Source: Moritella sp. Urea-trap-13 (GTDB lineage Bacteria; Pseudomonadota; Gammaproteobacteria; Enterobacterales; Moritellaceae). From it: a stretch of 64,000 nt of DNA. The DNA lies in the NCBI RefSeq assembly GCF_002836355.1, contig NZ_PJCA01000031.1, positions 1,533,349 to 1,597,348 on the forward strand, written 5' to 3'. The notes beneath the pieces were generated by a model that was not told the DNA's origin, ran no database searches, and worked only from the letters and a program-made list of their open reading frames with translations. A program made the position numbers and the translations under genes. This document shows positions 35,795-44,508 of this stretch, one piece after another; position 1 is the stretch's first letter, and each line of letters begins with the position of its first letter.

Positions 35795-36631
35795 CTAAAC
35801 TGACGTAGGCAGAGCCGCAGAGACAATAAATTGGCGTCCGTTAACGGTCAACAATTCGGTATCAACATCATAGACTTGTTTAATGGTATCAACCGTTAAC
35901 ACTTGATTAGCATCACCCTGACCGACCACTCGTCCGCCCTTTAACAATAACACTTCTGAGGCATGATTAAGGGCTAAATTCAGGTCATGAATAGACGCAA
36001 TGATGGTAATGCCTTGCTGTGAAAATTCTTTGAGTATTTGTAACACTTCAATTTGGTGCTTTAAATCCAGACCTGTTAATGGTTCATCTAACAAGCACAG
36101 CACCGATTGTTTATTTAACATTGGAGATACTTGTACCAAGGTCCGGGCAATCAATACCCGCTGCCATTCACCACCAGATAATTGGTCGCAATTACGCGTG
36201 ACTAATTTCGCTATATCCAAACGCGATAATAGCTGATTAATCACCAGACAGGCCTGTTCATCTTCCAAGTTAATACCTAAAGGGTGTAAGCCTAAGGCAA
36301 TGAATTGATATACTGGGATAGCAAAAGGCGGCGGCGATGCTTGTGGTAACCAGGCACGTTGCAGTGCTAGCGCTGCGATTGGATATTCAGTAACGCTACG
36401 CCCTGCCAGTAAGTAGTCGCCTTTGCACGCTTGTGCATGACCCGCAAGAATAGCTAATAAGGTACTTTTACCACTACCGTTTGGCCCCAGTAAGAACAAA
36501 CAACCGGCTTGCTTAATCACGATGTTGATATCATGCAAGCGCTGCTGATAATTGACCTCCGAGAGTGTCAGTATCACAGGAGCCGCTTGCGTCTTTTTTG
36601 CCTGATACAAGGTGTCGTCTCGTTTACTCAT
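35795..36631 (-). CDS. btuD: Vitamin B12 ABC transporter ATP-binding protein
   Basis: 278 aa. Walker A LGPNGSGKSTL, signature LSGGEWQRVLIART, Walker B LCLLDEPLTGLD and the switch His in ASIHDLNLALNH. Together with btuC it makes the cobalamin importer. The start is 12 bases after btuC. The 36600 C-terminal residues beyond the core are typical length. No btuF gene lies in the window. Confidence 0.9.
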   Translation of the reverse strand: MSKRDDTLYQAKKTQAAPVILTLSEVNYQQRLHDINIVIKQAGCLFLLGPNGSGKSTLLAILAGHAQACKGDYLLAGRSVTEYPIAALALQRAWLPQASPPPFAIPVYQFIALGLHPLGINLEDEQACLVINQLLSRLDIAKLVTRNCDQLSGGEWQRVLIARTLVQVSPMLNKQSVLCLLDEPLTGLDLKHQIEVLQILKEFSQQGITIIASIHDLNLALNHASEVLLLKGGRVVGQGDANQVLTVDTIKQVYDVDTELLTVNGRQFIVSAALPTSV

Positions 36632-36643
36632 ACTAGAACCGCC

Positions 36644-37663
36644 CTACGCCACTTGCTTACGTAATAACAAATAGATAAAAAAGGGCGCACCGAGACTTGC
36701 AGTGATCGCGCCAACAGGTAACTCAGCAGTAACAAACGCACTGCGGGCTATCAGGTCTGCTAATAATAAAAAGCTCGCCCCAAGTAATGCCGAAGCAGGC
36801 ACTAAAAAGCGTAATTGACTGGTCACTAATATGCGCAGAATATGCGGAATAACTAAACCGATGAAGCTAATCACCCCCGCCATTGATACTGATATCCCCG
36901 TAAGCACGGCGACACATAAAATAAGCTGAATACGTAATTTAGGTACATCAATGCCGGACTGAAAAGCGCCTTGCTCACCAAACTGTAAAAGATTAAGTGC
37001 ATCGATTCGACGCATGATCCACAAAAAACTCAAGCTGAGCGGTATCACAGCAATGTAAATAAGGTCGGCACCATAGGCTAAATTACCCATCATCCAATAC
37101 AGCATTTGACGCATACTACTGTCATCTGAAAAATATAACAGCCAAGTCATGATAGCGCCGGAGAAAATTCCAATCGCGACGCCCAATAACAATATCTTGG
37201 TCGTCGGTAAGTTATTCTTGGTCACTTGATACAACAGCCCGGTAACTAGGCTGGCACCGACAAAAGCCGACAATGGCAAGATATACTGCTGCAACCCAGC
37301 CCATTGTGGCAATAGCGAATCGAGTAACACGATTGATAATACCGCAAACAAACTGGCAAATGATGAAATGCCGATCACCCCTGGTTCAGCCAGTGAATTA
37401 GCTAACAATACCTGTAAGATACACCCAGCAACAGCTAACGCTGCGCCGACTAAAATAGCGGTAATAATGCGTGGTAAACGTAATTCAAACAGCACTTGTT
37501 GTTGTAAAGGCGATAACCCGTTAAGCATATCATTCAAGCCAATAGTAAAATTACCGGAGGCGAGTGACATAAAGCTAACCGCAACAAGGAAGATGGATAA
37601 AAAGATAAGGGTAGTGCGACTTTTTTGCATACTAGCACGCTGTAATGCAAGGAGGTCGATCAT
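36644..37663 (-). CDS. btuC: Vitamin B12 ABC transporter permease
   Basis: 339 aa with about ten membrane segments; FecCD family (RLPRIITAILVGAALAVAGCILQVLLANSLAEPGVIGISS and SFIGLVIPHILRIL). BtuC assignment rests on the pairing with btuD and sequence pattern; a siderophore permease is the alternative. Neither ATG 37663 nor 37630 has a good ribosome site, so the start is uncertain. No cobalamin riboswitch was recognised upstream. Confidence 0.85.
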   Translation of the reverse strand: MIDLLALQRASMQKSRTTLIFLSIFLVAVSFMSLASGNFTIGLNDMLNGLSPLQQQVLFELRLPRIITAILVGAALAVAGCILQVLLANSLAEPGVIGISSFASLFAVLSIVLLDSLLPQWAGLQQYILPLSAFVGASLVTGLLYQVTKNNLPTTKILLLGVAIGIFSGAIMTWLLYFSDDSSMRQMLYWMMGNLAYGADLIYIAVIPLSLSFLWIMRRIDALNLLQFGEQGAFQSGIDVPKLRIQLILCVAVLTGISVSMAGVISFIGLVIPHILRILVTSQLRFLVPASALLGASFLLLADLIARSAFVTAELPVGAITASLGAPFFIYLLLRKQVA

Positions 37664-37761
37664 AATTGAAATCGGAATTCAGAAGGAAACAGACAAGGTA
37701 CTTTAAATAATGTCAGCATAACGCTTAAGCACATTTCAAATACCTTGCCAGTAGGCTGTAA

Positions 37762-38382
37762 TTAGATAGATTGACTTACAGCATCAATTAACGCATGGGT
37801 ATAGCCCATTTCAGCCATTAGCTGCGTAATTATATTACGTTTACGCCCCGTATTGGTATTAGTAATAACCCAATATGGTGTGTTTTCGATATGACGCGGC
37901 TTAGTGGTGCTACCCGCGCTTAACAATTCACTTTCAGATTTTGCAAAGTAAATTCGTTTACGACCTTTAATATCAGTCGCACTATCAAACTCTTTCGGGT
38001 TTTCAGCATAAAGCACAGATAAGATCTGAATAAACTTAGTAACCGAAACCGTTGTTTCTTTAAATTTCTTATTTTTAATAAGCTTAGCGATACTGGCTGG
38101 CAATGTAGAATGGCTAACAACCTCTACTTCTGTATCTACCACAATAGGTGCAGATACAGGTGTAGGTTCTACTACTACCGGTGTTTTAGTTACCGTTTGC
38201 TTAGTCTCACTGTTGATGTCCACTACATGCTGCTGCGATTCTTCAACATTCGTTAAATCTGCAGGTACATCTGTTGATACATCAAGTAAGCGACGTAAAA
38301 TATCTGATGCACTTTCGCCAATATCTTTCGTTTGACTAGCAATATAACGATATAGGTCGTCTTCAAGCTCAATCGTTTTCAT
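37762..38382 (-). CDS. seqA: SeqA, negative regulator of replication initiation
   Basis: 206 aa. N-terminal oligomerisation segment MKTIELEDDLYRYIASQTKDIGESASDILRRLL and a C-terminal domain that binds hemimethylated GATC. The linker between them is long and rich in Val and Thr. It sequesters oriC and condenses new DNA. It is divergent from ybfF, the common gammaproteobacterial layout. A TATAAT -10 lies 38 bases upstream (38420-38425 complement), with a poor -35. Confidence 0.95.
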   Translation of the reverse strand: MKTIELEDDLYRYIASQTKDIGESASDILRRLLDVSTDVPADLTNVEESQQHVVDINSETKQTVTKTPVVVEPTPVSAPIVVDTEVEVVSHSTLPASIAKLIKNKKFKETTVSVTKFIQILSVLYAENPKEFDSATDIKGRKRIYFAKSESELLSAGSTTKPRHIENTPYWVITNTNTGRKRNIITQLMAEMGYTHALIDAVSQSI

Positions 38383-38419
38383 ATTTAACTAGTGAATCCT
38401 TGCTTATAAATTTGGTTTA

Positions 38420-38425
38420 ATTATA
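38420..38425 (-). promoter_or_regulatory. -10 element of the seqA promoter
   Basis: Perfect TATAAT on the minus strand, about 38 bases before the start codon. No good -35 stands at 17 bases (TAGAGA), so it may need an activator or an extended element. Confidence 0.4.
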
Positions 38426-38552
38426 CCTTGTGAATAGATTTCTCTCTATGCTTATAAGTAAAATATTACCTCTGTGATGCATTTGTCGACAATTCATACA
38501 CGACATTGACCTAATTATTGCGGTAGAATCAGCCACAATAACGGAGAGATAT

Positions 38553-39320
38553 ATGTTACTTAATCACAAAATATACGGTCAGGGTGTTCCTGTTATCGTT
38601 ATCCATGGTTTATTTGGTAGTGCCACTAACTTAGGCATGCTCATTAAACAACTAAAAACGGACTATCAAGTCATCGCGGTTGATGTCAGAAACCATGGTT
38701 TATCTATGCGCCATGATAGTATGCATTATGATGATATGGCAAATGATATTATTCAGTTACTGGATCATTTAGCAATTGAACAAGCGCACATCGTCGGTCA
38801 TTCGATGGGCGGTAAAATTGCGATGCGCACCGCACTAAACTTCCCAACCCGAGTAACTAGTTTAGCGGTAGCCGATATTGCCCCGGTTAATTACCCTCCT
38901 CGACATGATAATGTCTTTGCCGGCCTAAAAAATATACCGCTAGCAGCCATTAATAGCCGCAGTGAAGCACAAGCAAAACTAGCAGAGCACGTTGAAGAAG
39001 CGGGTGTGCAGCAATTTTTACTCAAAGGGTTATATAAAAATGACCAAGGTAACTTTGATTTCTACTATGCTTTAGACACCATAATTTCACAATACGATGT
39101 GATCTCTGACTGGCCAGAAGTAAATAAACAGTATGATAAACCAGTGTTATTTATTAAAGGTATGAACTCTGACTATATAACCAACGCGCATAAATCAGCG
39201 ATTGCGAAATATTTCCCCCATGCAAAAGCAAAATTAGTTCAAGGTACAGGGCACTGGCTACATGCCGAAAAACCGATGATATTTAATAAAATAATAGTCG
39301 ACTTTTTATTTAGTCATTAG
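38553..39320 (+). CDS. ybfF: Alpha/beta hydrolase (esterase) YbfF
   Basis: 255 aa. Motifs VIHGLFGSA (oxyanion), VGHSMGGK (nucleophile Ser84), VADIAPVNYPPRHD, and a C-terminal GTGHWLHAEKP that holds the catalytic His. ybfF esterases act on short acyl esters, perhaps acyl-CoA. Next to seqA as in E. coli. The start has GGAGAGA upstream. Confidence 0.93.
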   Translation: MLLNHKIYGQGVPVIVIHGLFGSATNLGMLIKQLKTDYQVIAVDVRNHGLSMRHDSMHYDDMANDIIQLLDHLAIEQAHIVGHSMGGKIAMRTALNFPTRVTSLAVADIAPVNYPPRHDNVFAGLKNIPLAAINSRSEAQAKLAEHVEEAGVQQFLLKGLYKNDQGNFDFYYALDTIISQYDVISDWPEVNKQYDKPVLFIKGMNSDYITNAHKSAIAKYFPHAKAKLVQGTGHWLHAEKPMIFNKIIVDFLFSH

Positions 39321-39367
39321 CCACATTGTGATATATTTGCCCATTCGTACTTTAGGTGAAAATTGAT

Positions 39368-39583
39368 ATGTTGTATGAATACATCGACTTAATTGAAGCG
39401 GTTGGCATTAAGCTATTCTTTGTCGCATTGTTTTTCTTAATCGGCATGGCAATTCAAGACGTACTTAAAAAAGGTAATGTGCCTAAATTTGGGCGTATAG
39501 CCGTTTGGTTTGTACTCTGCTTTGGTATGGCTGGTTTTGTGTTTAAAGAAATATTGATCACTGTCTGGGAAACCCAGATTTAA
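39368..39583 (+). CDS. DUF2788 membrane protein
   Basis: 71 aa from ATG 39368 (AGGTGA at eight bases); an in-frame GTG at 39356 is less likely. Two membrane segments (IKLFFVALFFLIGMAI and IAVWFVLCFGMAGFVF) separated by a basic loop. Family DUF2788 lies at this place, between ybfF and ybfE, in Vibrio and Shewanella. Function unknown. Confidence 0.88.
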   Translation: MLYEYIDLIEAVGIKLFFVALFFLIGMAIQDVLKKGNVPKFGRIAVWFVLCFGMAGFVFKEILITVWETQI

Positions 39584-39638
39584 TTACTAATATTATTAAC
39601 TGCAATAAAGTGCAATTAACTGCAATGGCGAAAATAAC

Positions 39639-39911
39639 GTGGCAAAGGAAAATTTCGATAGAACCACGATTGACCTTTTTGCTGAAGAGAAGCGTGCTGG
39701 TAGACCCAAAACTAACCCACTCTCACGCAAAGAGCAGTTGAAACACAATAAACGTAATCAATTGAGCCGCGATAAGGCTAATGGATTAAAACGTATTGAA
39801 TTAAAAGTCGAACAAGACTTATTTGATATGTTAAATATCAAAGCAAAAAGTGCTAAGATGACACGCAGTGAATATATACAACATTTATTGCACACTCATG
39901 TAGCAAGATAA
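39639..39911 (+). CDS. ybfE: YbfE-like, LexA-regulated protein family
   Basis: 90 aa from GTG 39639. AKENFDRTTIDLFAEEKRAGRPKTNPLSR is typical of YbfE; the C-terminal half (LKVEQDLFDMLNIKAKSAKMTRSEYIQHLL) has a ribbon-helix-helix look, suggesting DNA binding. In E. coli it belongs to the SOS regulon, but I found no CTGT-N8-ACAG box upstream. Confidence 0.9.
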   Translation: MAKENFDRTTIDLFAEEKRAGRPKTNPLSRKEQLKHNKRNQLSRDKANGLKRIELKVEQDLFDMLNIKAKSAKMTRSEYIQHLLHTHVAR

Positions 39912-39943
39912 GTTTAAATTAAAACTATTAGGATAATTTAAGA

Positions 39944-40471
39944 ATGGCTAGCGTAGGCTTATTTTTTGGTAGTGACACTGGTAACACTGAAGTAGTTGCT
40001 AAAATGATCCAGAAACAACTGGGTAAACAGCTTGTTGATGTTAAAGACATTGCAAAATCAACAACTGCAGATATTAACGAATTCAGCCTATTAATTTTAG
40101 GTATTCCAACTTGGTATTATGGCGAATCTCAATGTGATTGGGATGATTTCATGCCATCACTAGAAGAAATTGATTTTTCTGACAAGCTTGTTGCAATCTT
40201 TGGTTGCGGTGACCAAGAAGATTACGCTGAGTACTTCCTTGATGCAATGGGCACACTACGTGACGTTGTTGAAGCAAAAGGTGGTACATTAATCGGTGAA
40301 TGGCCAACTGAAAGTTATGATTTCGAAGCATCGAAAGCACTAACTGATGACAGCCACTTTGTTGGTCTAGGTATCGACGAAGACCGTCAACCAGAATTAA
40401 CTGCAGAGCGTGTGGAAGCTTGGGTAAAACAGATCCATAGCGAAATGTGCCTAGCTGAACTAGAAGACTAA
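39944..40471 (+). CDS. fldA: Flavodoxin
   Basis: 175 aa. FMN phosphate loop FFGSDTGNTE (residues 6-15), aromatic loop WYYGESQCDWDD and FGCGDQEDYAEYF. Long-chain flavodoxin, an electron donor for MetH, BioB, IspG/H and others. A ribosome site precedes the ATG. Upstream of fur as in enterobacteria. Confidence 0.96.
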   Translation: MASVGLFFGSDTGNTEVVAKMIQKQLGKQLVDVKDIAKSTTADINEFSLLILGIPTWYYGESQCDWDDFMPSLEEIDFSDKLVAIFGCGDQEDYAEYFLDAMGTLRDVVEAKGGTLIGEWPTESYDFEASKALTDDSHFVGLGIDEDRQPELTAERVEAWVKQIHSEMCLAELED

Positions 40472-40665
40472 TCTTGTAGTTTACAAAGTAAGAGATAAAA
40501 CGACGTTTCATAACTGGTTTTATCTTTTACTTTATTTTCCGCTAACAGCTTATCAACTTGTCCCCAATTAACACCCTCTCCCTTTTTTAGTAAAAAATAG
40601 CTTAACCCTACTTCAATATCAATAACTGCCCAGCACTGCCGAATTAAACGCTCAAATTTATGCAT
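40468..40665 (-). CDS. Hypothetical small protein, 65 aa
   Basis: Reading toward fldA, its 3' end overlaps the fldA stop by four bases. The ATG at 40665 has a GGGAT upstream. The sequence is balanced and hydrophilic with an amphipathic pattern (HKFERLIRQCWAVIDIEVGLSYFLLKKGEG), and it fills the 300-bp gap between fldA and fur. It has no recognised domain. Supported by start and composition only. Confidence 0.45.
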   Translation of the reverse strand: MHKFERLIRQCWAVIDIEVGLSYFLLKKGEGVNWGQVDKLLAENKVKDKTSYETSFYLLLCKLQD

Positions 40666-40692
40666 TTAAATCCCGCTTTAACAAATATGAGG

Positions 40693-40721
40693 TTTATTGT
40701 TTTTGCGTCTCGTCATATAAT
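40693..40721 (+). promoter_or_regulatory. Sigma-70 promoter of fur
   Basis: TTTATT (40693-40698), 17 bases, perfect TATAAT (40716-40721). About 45 bases of leader to the ATG at 40774. No convincing Fur box overlaps it. Confidence 0.55.
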
Positions 40722-40773
40722 GGTTAAGAATATAAAGAAAAAATAATTTTCTCTATTTTAAAATGAGTACGTT

Positions 40774-41199
40774 ATGACTGATAGAAAAAGCGCATTAAAA
40801 AAAGCAGGGTTGAAAATAACGCTGCCAAGAATTAAAATTTTAGAATTATTACAACTCCCTAGCAGTCAGCATACTAGTGCCGAAGATCTATACAAACAAT
40901 TACTTAGCAAAGGCGAAGAAATTGGTCTAGCGACAGTATATCGAGTACTTAACCAATTTGATGATGCTGGTATTGTAACTCGTCACTACTTTGAAGGCGG
41001 TAAATCTGTTTTTGAATTGGCTACACAAGACCATCATGATCACCTTGTATGTCTGGATTGTGGCCACGTGATTGAATTTCATGATGATTTAATCGAAGAA
41101 CGTCAACGTATAATGGCAGCTGACAACAATATGTCATTACAAGCCCACAGTTTATACCTGTATGGCCGTTCACTTAGTGGCAAGTGTGAACATAAATAA
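40774..41199 (+). CDS. fur: Ferric uptake regulator
   Basis: 141 aa. Winged helix with KITLPRIKILELL and the recognition part ATVYRVLNQFDDAGIV; metal sites in HHDHLVCLDCGHVIEFHDD, with the CxxC for structural zinc. Iron-bound dimer represses iron uptake genes. Alone, with its own terminator. Confidence 0.98.
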   Translation: MTDRKSALKKAGLKITLPRIKILELLQLPSSQHTSAEDLYKQLLSKGEEIGLATVYRVLNQFDDAGIVTRHYFEGGKSVFELATQDHHDHLVCLDCGHVIEFHDDLIEERQRIMAADNNMSLQAHSLYLYGRSLSGKCEHK

Positions 41200-41225
41200 T
41201 CACACTAACTTAATAACAGATAAAT

Positions 41226-41253
41226 AAAAAGGAGCCTATTGGCTCCTTTTTTT
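41226..41253 (+). terminator. fur terminator
   Basis: AAAAAGGAGCC/GGCTCCTTTTT hairpin, loop TATT, run of seven T. Confidence 0.92.
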
Positions 41254-41317
41254 ATACGTCATTTTTGGCTCAAGATAACATCAAGTGACGTAATGTCGCC
41301 ACATGATGAAAGCAGAC

Positions 41318-42961
41318 TTAACCGCGTAAAGAGACAGTACGGTTAAACACAAGTTTATCCGCTGTTGAATCTTTATCTGCACAGAAGTAACCTTCACGTT
41401 CAAACTGATATGCGCTTTCAGCTTGCGCTGTAACTAGACCAGGTTCAACTTTAGCTGCTTTAATCACAACTAATGATTCTTCATTCAGTGCTTCTTCTAA
41501 TGTTTCCACACTTGCCGGATCTTCTATTTTAAATAGACGGTCATAAACACGTACTTCCGCATCAACAGAACCAGTAGCAGATACCCAATGAATCACACCT
41601 TTCGCTTTACGGCCATCACTTGGGTTTTTACCCAATGTTTCATCGTCGTAAGTACAGTGAATTTCAGTGATATTACCTTCGTCATCTTTTACAACGTCGT
41701 CGGCTCTAACAATATAGGCATTACGTAAACGCACTTCTTTACCTAATACTAAACGTTTGTATTTCTTGTTCGCTTCTTCACGGAAATCCGCACGATCAAT
41801 AAATAACTCTCGACCAAATGGCAGAGTACGGTTGCCCATCTCTAATTTAGGGTGAGCAGGTGCAATTAGTTGTTCTGTTTGATCTTCAGGGTAATTAGTG
41901 ATTACTAATTTAACCGGATCAAGAACCGCCATTGCACGTGGTGCTGAATTTTCTAAATCTTCACGGATACATGCTTCTAGCATACCCATTTCGATTGTAT
42001 TGATCTGTTTTGTTACACCGATACGCTTACAAAATTCACGGATTGACGCAGCTGTATAACCACGACGACGTAAACCAGCAATCGTTGGCATACGCGGATC
42101 ATCCCAACCACTTACATGGTTTTCTGTCACTAATGCATTCAGCTTACGCTTAGACATCATGGTATATTCAATGTTCAAACGTGAGAATTCATATTGACGC
42201 GGACGGCAATCAATTGAGATATTATCTAATACCCAATCGTAAACACGACGGTTGTCTTGGAATTCTAATGTACAGATAGAGTGTGAAATACCTTCTATCG
42301 CATCAGAAATACAATGGGTAAAATCGTACATTGGGTAAATGCACCATTTGTCGCCAGTTTGGTGGTGATGAGCACGCTTAATACGGTAAATAACTGGATC
42401 GCGCATACACATGAACGATGACGTCATGTCGATTTTAGCACGTAAGCTACATTCGCCATCAGCAAAACCACCATCACGCATTTTATTAAATAGCGCGAGG
42501 TTTTCTTCGATGCTTGTTTCACGGTATGGGCTATTTTTACCCGGCTTATTCAGCGTTCCGCGATATTCACGTGTTTCTTCTGCATTTAAGAAACAAACAT
42601 AGGCTTTGCCCGCTTGAATCAATTCAACTGCGTACTCGAATAACTTGTCAAAATAGTTTGATGAATAACGAACTTCACCATCCCAATTAAAACCTAACCA
42701 CTTCACGTCTTCTTGGATCGCATGAACGTAGTCAATGTCTTCTTTTTCTGGATTAGTATCATCAAAACGTAGATTACACTGTCCCTGGTAATCGTCAGCA
42801 ATACCAAAATTCAAACAAATAGATTTGGCATGACCAATGTGCAAAAAGCCGTTCGGCTCTGGCGGAAAACGCGTATGCACATTAGTGTGTTTGCCGGAAT
42901 TTAAATCTTCATCAATAATCTGACGAATAAAGTTCGTTGGACGTACTTCGGCCTGACTCAT
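41318..42961 (-). CDS. glnS: Glutaminyl-tRNA synthetase
   Basis: 547 aa. [15 protein letters not shown] gives the HIGH motif near residue 40; the KMSKS equivalent is MMSKRKL. Class I synthetase with C-terminal anticodon-binding barrels. Charges tRNA-Gln in the cytoplasm. Convergent with fur; the coding sequence ends 64 bases after the fur terminator. Confidence 0.98.
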   Translation of the reverse strand: MSQAEVRPTNFIRQIIDEDLNSGKHTNVHTRFPPEPNGFLHIGHAKSICLNFGIADDYQGQCNLRFDDTNPEKEDIDYVHAIQEDVKWLGFNWDGEVRYSSNYFDKLFEYAVELIQAGKAYVCFLNAEETREYRGTLNKPGKNSPYRETSIEENLALFNKMRDGGFADGECSLRAKIDMTSSFMCMRDPVIYRIKRAHHHQTGDKWCIYPMYDFTHCISDAIEGISHSICTLEFQDNRRVYDWVLDNISIDCRPRQYEFSRLNIEYTMMSKRKLNALVTENHVSGWDDPRMPTIAGLRRRGYTAASIREFCKRIGVTKQINTIEMGMLEACIREDLENSAPRAMAVLDPVKLVITNYPEDQTEQLIAPAHPKLEMGNRTLPFGRELFIDRADFREEANKKYKRLVLGKEVRLRNAYIVRADDVVKDDEGNITEIHCTYDDETLGKNPSDGRKAKGVIHWVSATGSVDAEVRVYDRLFKIEDPASVETLEEALNEESLVVIKAAKVEPGLVTAQAESAYQFEREGYFCADKDSTADKLVFNRTVSLRG

Positions 42962-43180
42962 TCCTTACCTCAAACAGTAAATTTTTAATAAAATAGTGAG
43001 CAATGATCTAACAAAATGCCGCTAGACACAACAATTAAATACTAATGCGGACCAGTTAGCCTTGTTCAGTGCCATTAAGCTTACCCTGAACAGAATCACG
43101 CTCACAACACTGCCTAAAACATCACCAACCGTGAGTTTATTACCTAGGCTCTAGTCATCTGAGTCGTTAAGGGGAATATA

Positions 43181-43561
43181 ATGCAAAGGTTATTAATTTT
43201 ATCAGGGTTTACATTGATTGAATTGCTCATCACACTCGCTATCATGAGTATTTTGGTTGGAATAGCACTGCCAAGTTATCAGCACAACATATTAACCACA
43301 CATCGCCATCAAGCTAAAATGAAGTTAACAGCCATCAGCTTATTACAAACAGATCATTTTAGTCGGCAGCAACAATACGCTGAGTTGCAGGATTTGGCGG
43401 TTGATCTCAGCAGTAGTAAATACCAATACAGTATTCACCTGGCGGAAAATAATCAGTATACAGTGTCCGCTACAGCGATAGATAATCAACGTGATGATAG
43501 TGAGTGTCGAGAATTGAGTTTAGATAATAACTTAACCCGGTCACCAACACACTGCTGGTAA
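43181..43561 (+). CDS. Type IV pilin-like protein (PilE/minor pilin)
   Basis: 126 aa. A type III signal with prepilin-peptidase site: short leader MQRLLILSG then FTLIELLITLAIMSILVGIAL, with Glu5 of the mature protein. The C-terminal part has two Cys (CRELS and the terminal CW), probably a disulfide as in the D-loop of pilins. AAGGGGAA ribosome site. No other pilus gene is near, so it is a stray pilin or minor pilin. Confidence 0.88.
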   Translation: MQRLLILSGFTLIELLITLAIMSILVGIALPSYQHNILTTHRHQAKMKLTAISLLQTDHFSRQQQYAELQDLAVDLSSSKYQYSIHLAENNQYTVSATAIDNQRDDSECRELSLDNNLTRSPTHCW

Positions 43562-43615
43562 TAAAAACTATGCAGCTAATATATATAAGCAAAAAGAAGA
43601 TTTGTAACTGAAAAC

Positions 43616-43637
43616 AGCCTTATCTGAAAGTAAGGCT
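43616..43637. terminator. Terminator between the pilin gene and rfaH
   Basis: AGCCTTA/TAAGGCT stem, loop of eight bases, with T-rich sequence on the minus side (TTTTC); it can end both convergent genes. Confidence 0.55.
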
Positions 43638-43657
43638 TATTTAGTCAACGTTTGATG

Positions 43658-44176
43658 TTAACGCGCTAATTTGCTTTTTATTTCTGCGTTAGCGACACTC
43701 ATGGTAGTCACATTATGAATCAGATTAATCAGTAACACTGCACGCTCTAAGCCATCCTTGCACTGATAAATTGCCTCAATGCCTTTGAAAGGCCCTTCTT
43801 GAATGATCACTTGTTCGCCTGCATTATATTCCGTCACTTCATCCGCTGATTTATCTCGGCATAATTGTTTAACTTTCAACTCAGCAACCAATGCAACAGG
43901 CACTTTAGTGTAATTAGCGCCACACTTAACAAAATCAATGACACCACGCGTAGAGCGTATGCTATTAAAATTTGCCGTTTCTTTGTCGATTTCAACAAAC
44001 AAGTAATTAGGGAAAATGACAACCTCTTTAGATGTTAGCTTGTTGCGCACTTTTCTCTCAACTTTCATAGTTGGAAAAAAGCTGTCAATCCCTTGATTTT
44101 TAAGATTTGTAAGAGCTCTAAGCTCCTCTTTCCCTTTACAGTACAACAAGTACCAGTCTTTTTTAATGTCCGTCAT
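43658..44176 (-). CDS. rfaH: Transcription antiterminator RfaH
   Basis: 172 aa, NusG paralogue. N-terminal NGN domain (WYLLYCKGKEELRALTNLKNQGIDSFFPTM and NYLFVEID) and a short C-terminal KOW-like domain (GEQVIIQEGPFKGIEAIYQ). RfaH is recruited at ops elements to long operons for LPS, capsule and adhesins. No ops site was found in this window near the giant adhesin. Confidence 0.93.
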   Translation of the reverse strand: MTDIKKDWYLLYCKGKEELRALTNLKNQGIDSFFPTMKVERKVRNKLTSKEVVIFPNYLFVEIDKETANFNSIRSTRGVIDFVKCGANYTKVPVALVAELKVKQLCRDKSADEVTEYNAGEQVIIQEGPFKGIEAIYQCKDGLERAVLLINLIHNVTTMSVANAEIKSKLAR

Positions 44177-44508
44177 TTCGACTTGATTATCCTAATCATT
44201 ATCACCTTTGTAAGTTTACGTAATAATGGTGGAAATTAAAGTCTAAATTCAATTTTTCATAAAGTGCATATATATCAACCATAAACAACCACAAGCACAA
44301 CCTTAAGTTAACATTAAAAACACATAAGCAGCACGTATGTAGAACAATAACTCCAATTTAGGTGATTCAGCTCGTACAATTAAGATTTACGCTTGTGACT
44401 CTCTACCAAAAGGGATATAAAAGAATGAATGGACTGATAAAAGATAATTTGTCAGCATAAAATTATAAATATAAAAAACAAATACAAAAATACAACACAG
44501 GCGATATT
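44177..44508. other. 332-bp intergenic region between rfaH and the peptide transporter
   Basis: AT-rich, divergent promoter region; no ORF with a ribosome site. It contains the sigma-70-like promoter at 44393-44421. Confidence 0.6.
44393..44421 (+). promoter_or_regulatory. Sigma-70-like promoter of the POT transporter gene
   Basis: TTGTGA (44393-44398), 17 bases, TATAAA (44416-44421), leader about 80 bases. Confidence 0.5.

Noticed and set aside
37664..37761. Cobalamin riboswitch before btuC
   Set aside because: Only 98 bases and no B12-box-like core was recognised.
39584..39638. LexA box before ybfE
   Set aside because: No CTGT-N8-ACAG. The nearest CTGT lies inside the DUF2788 gene without the second half.
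40681..40773. Fur box before fur
   Set aside because: No adequate match to GATAATGATAATCATTATC; only a partial AT-rich likeness.
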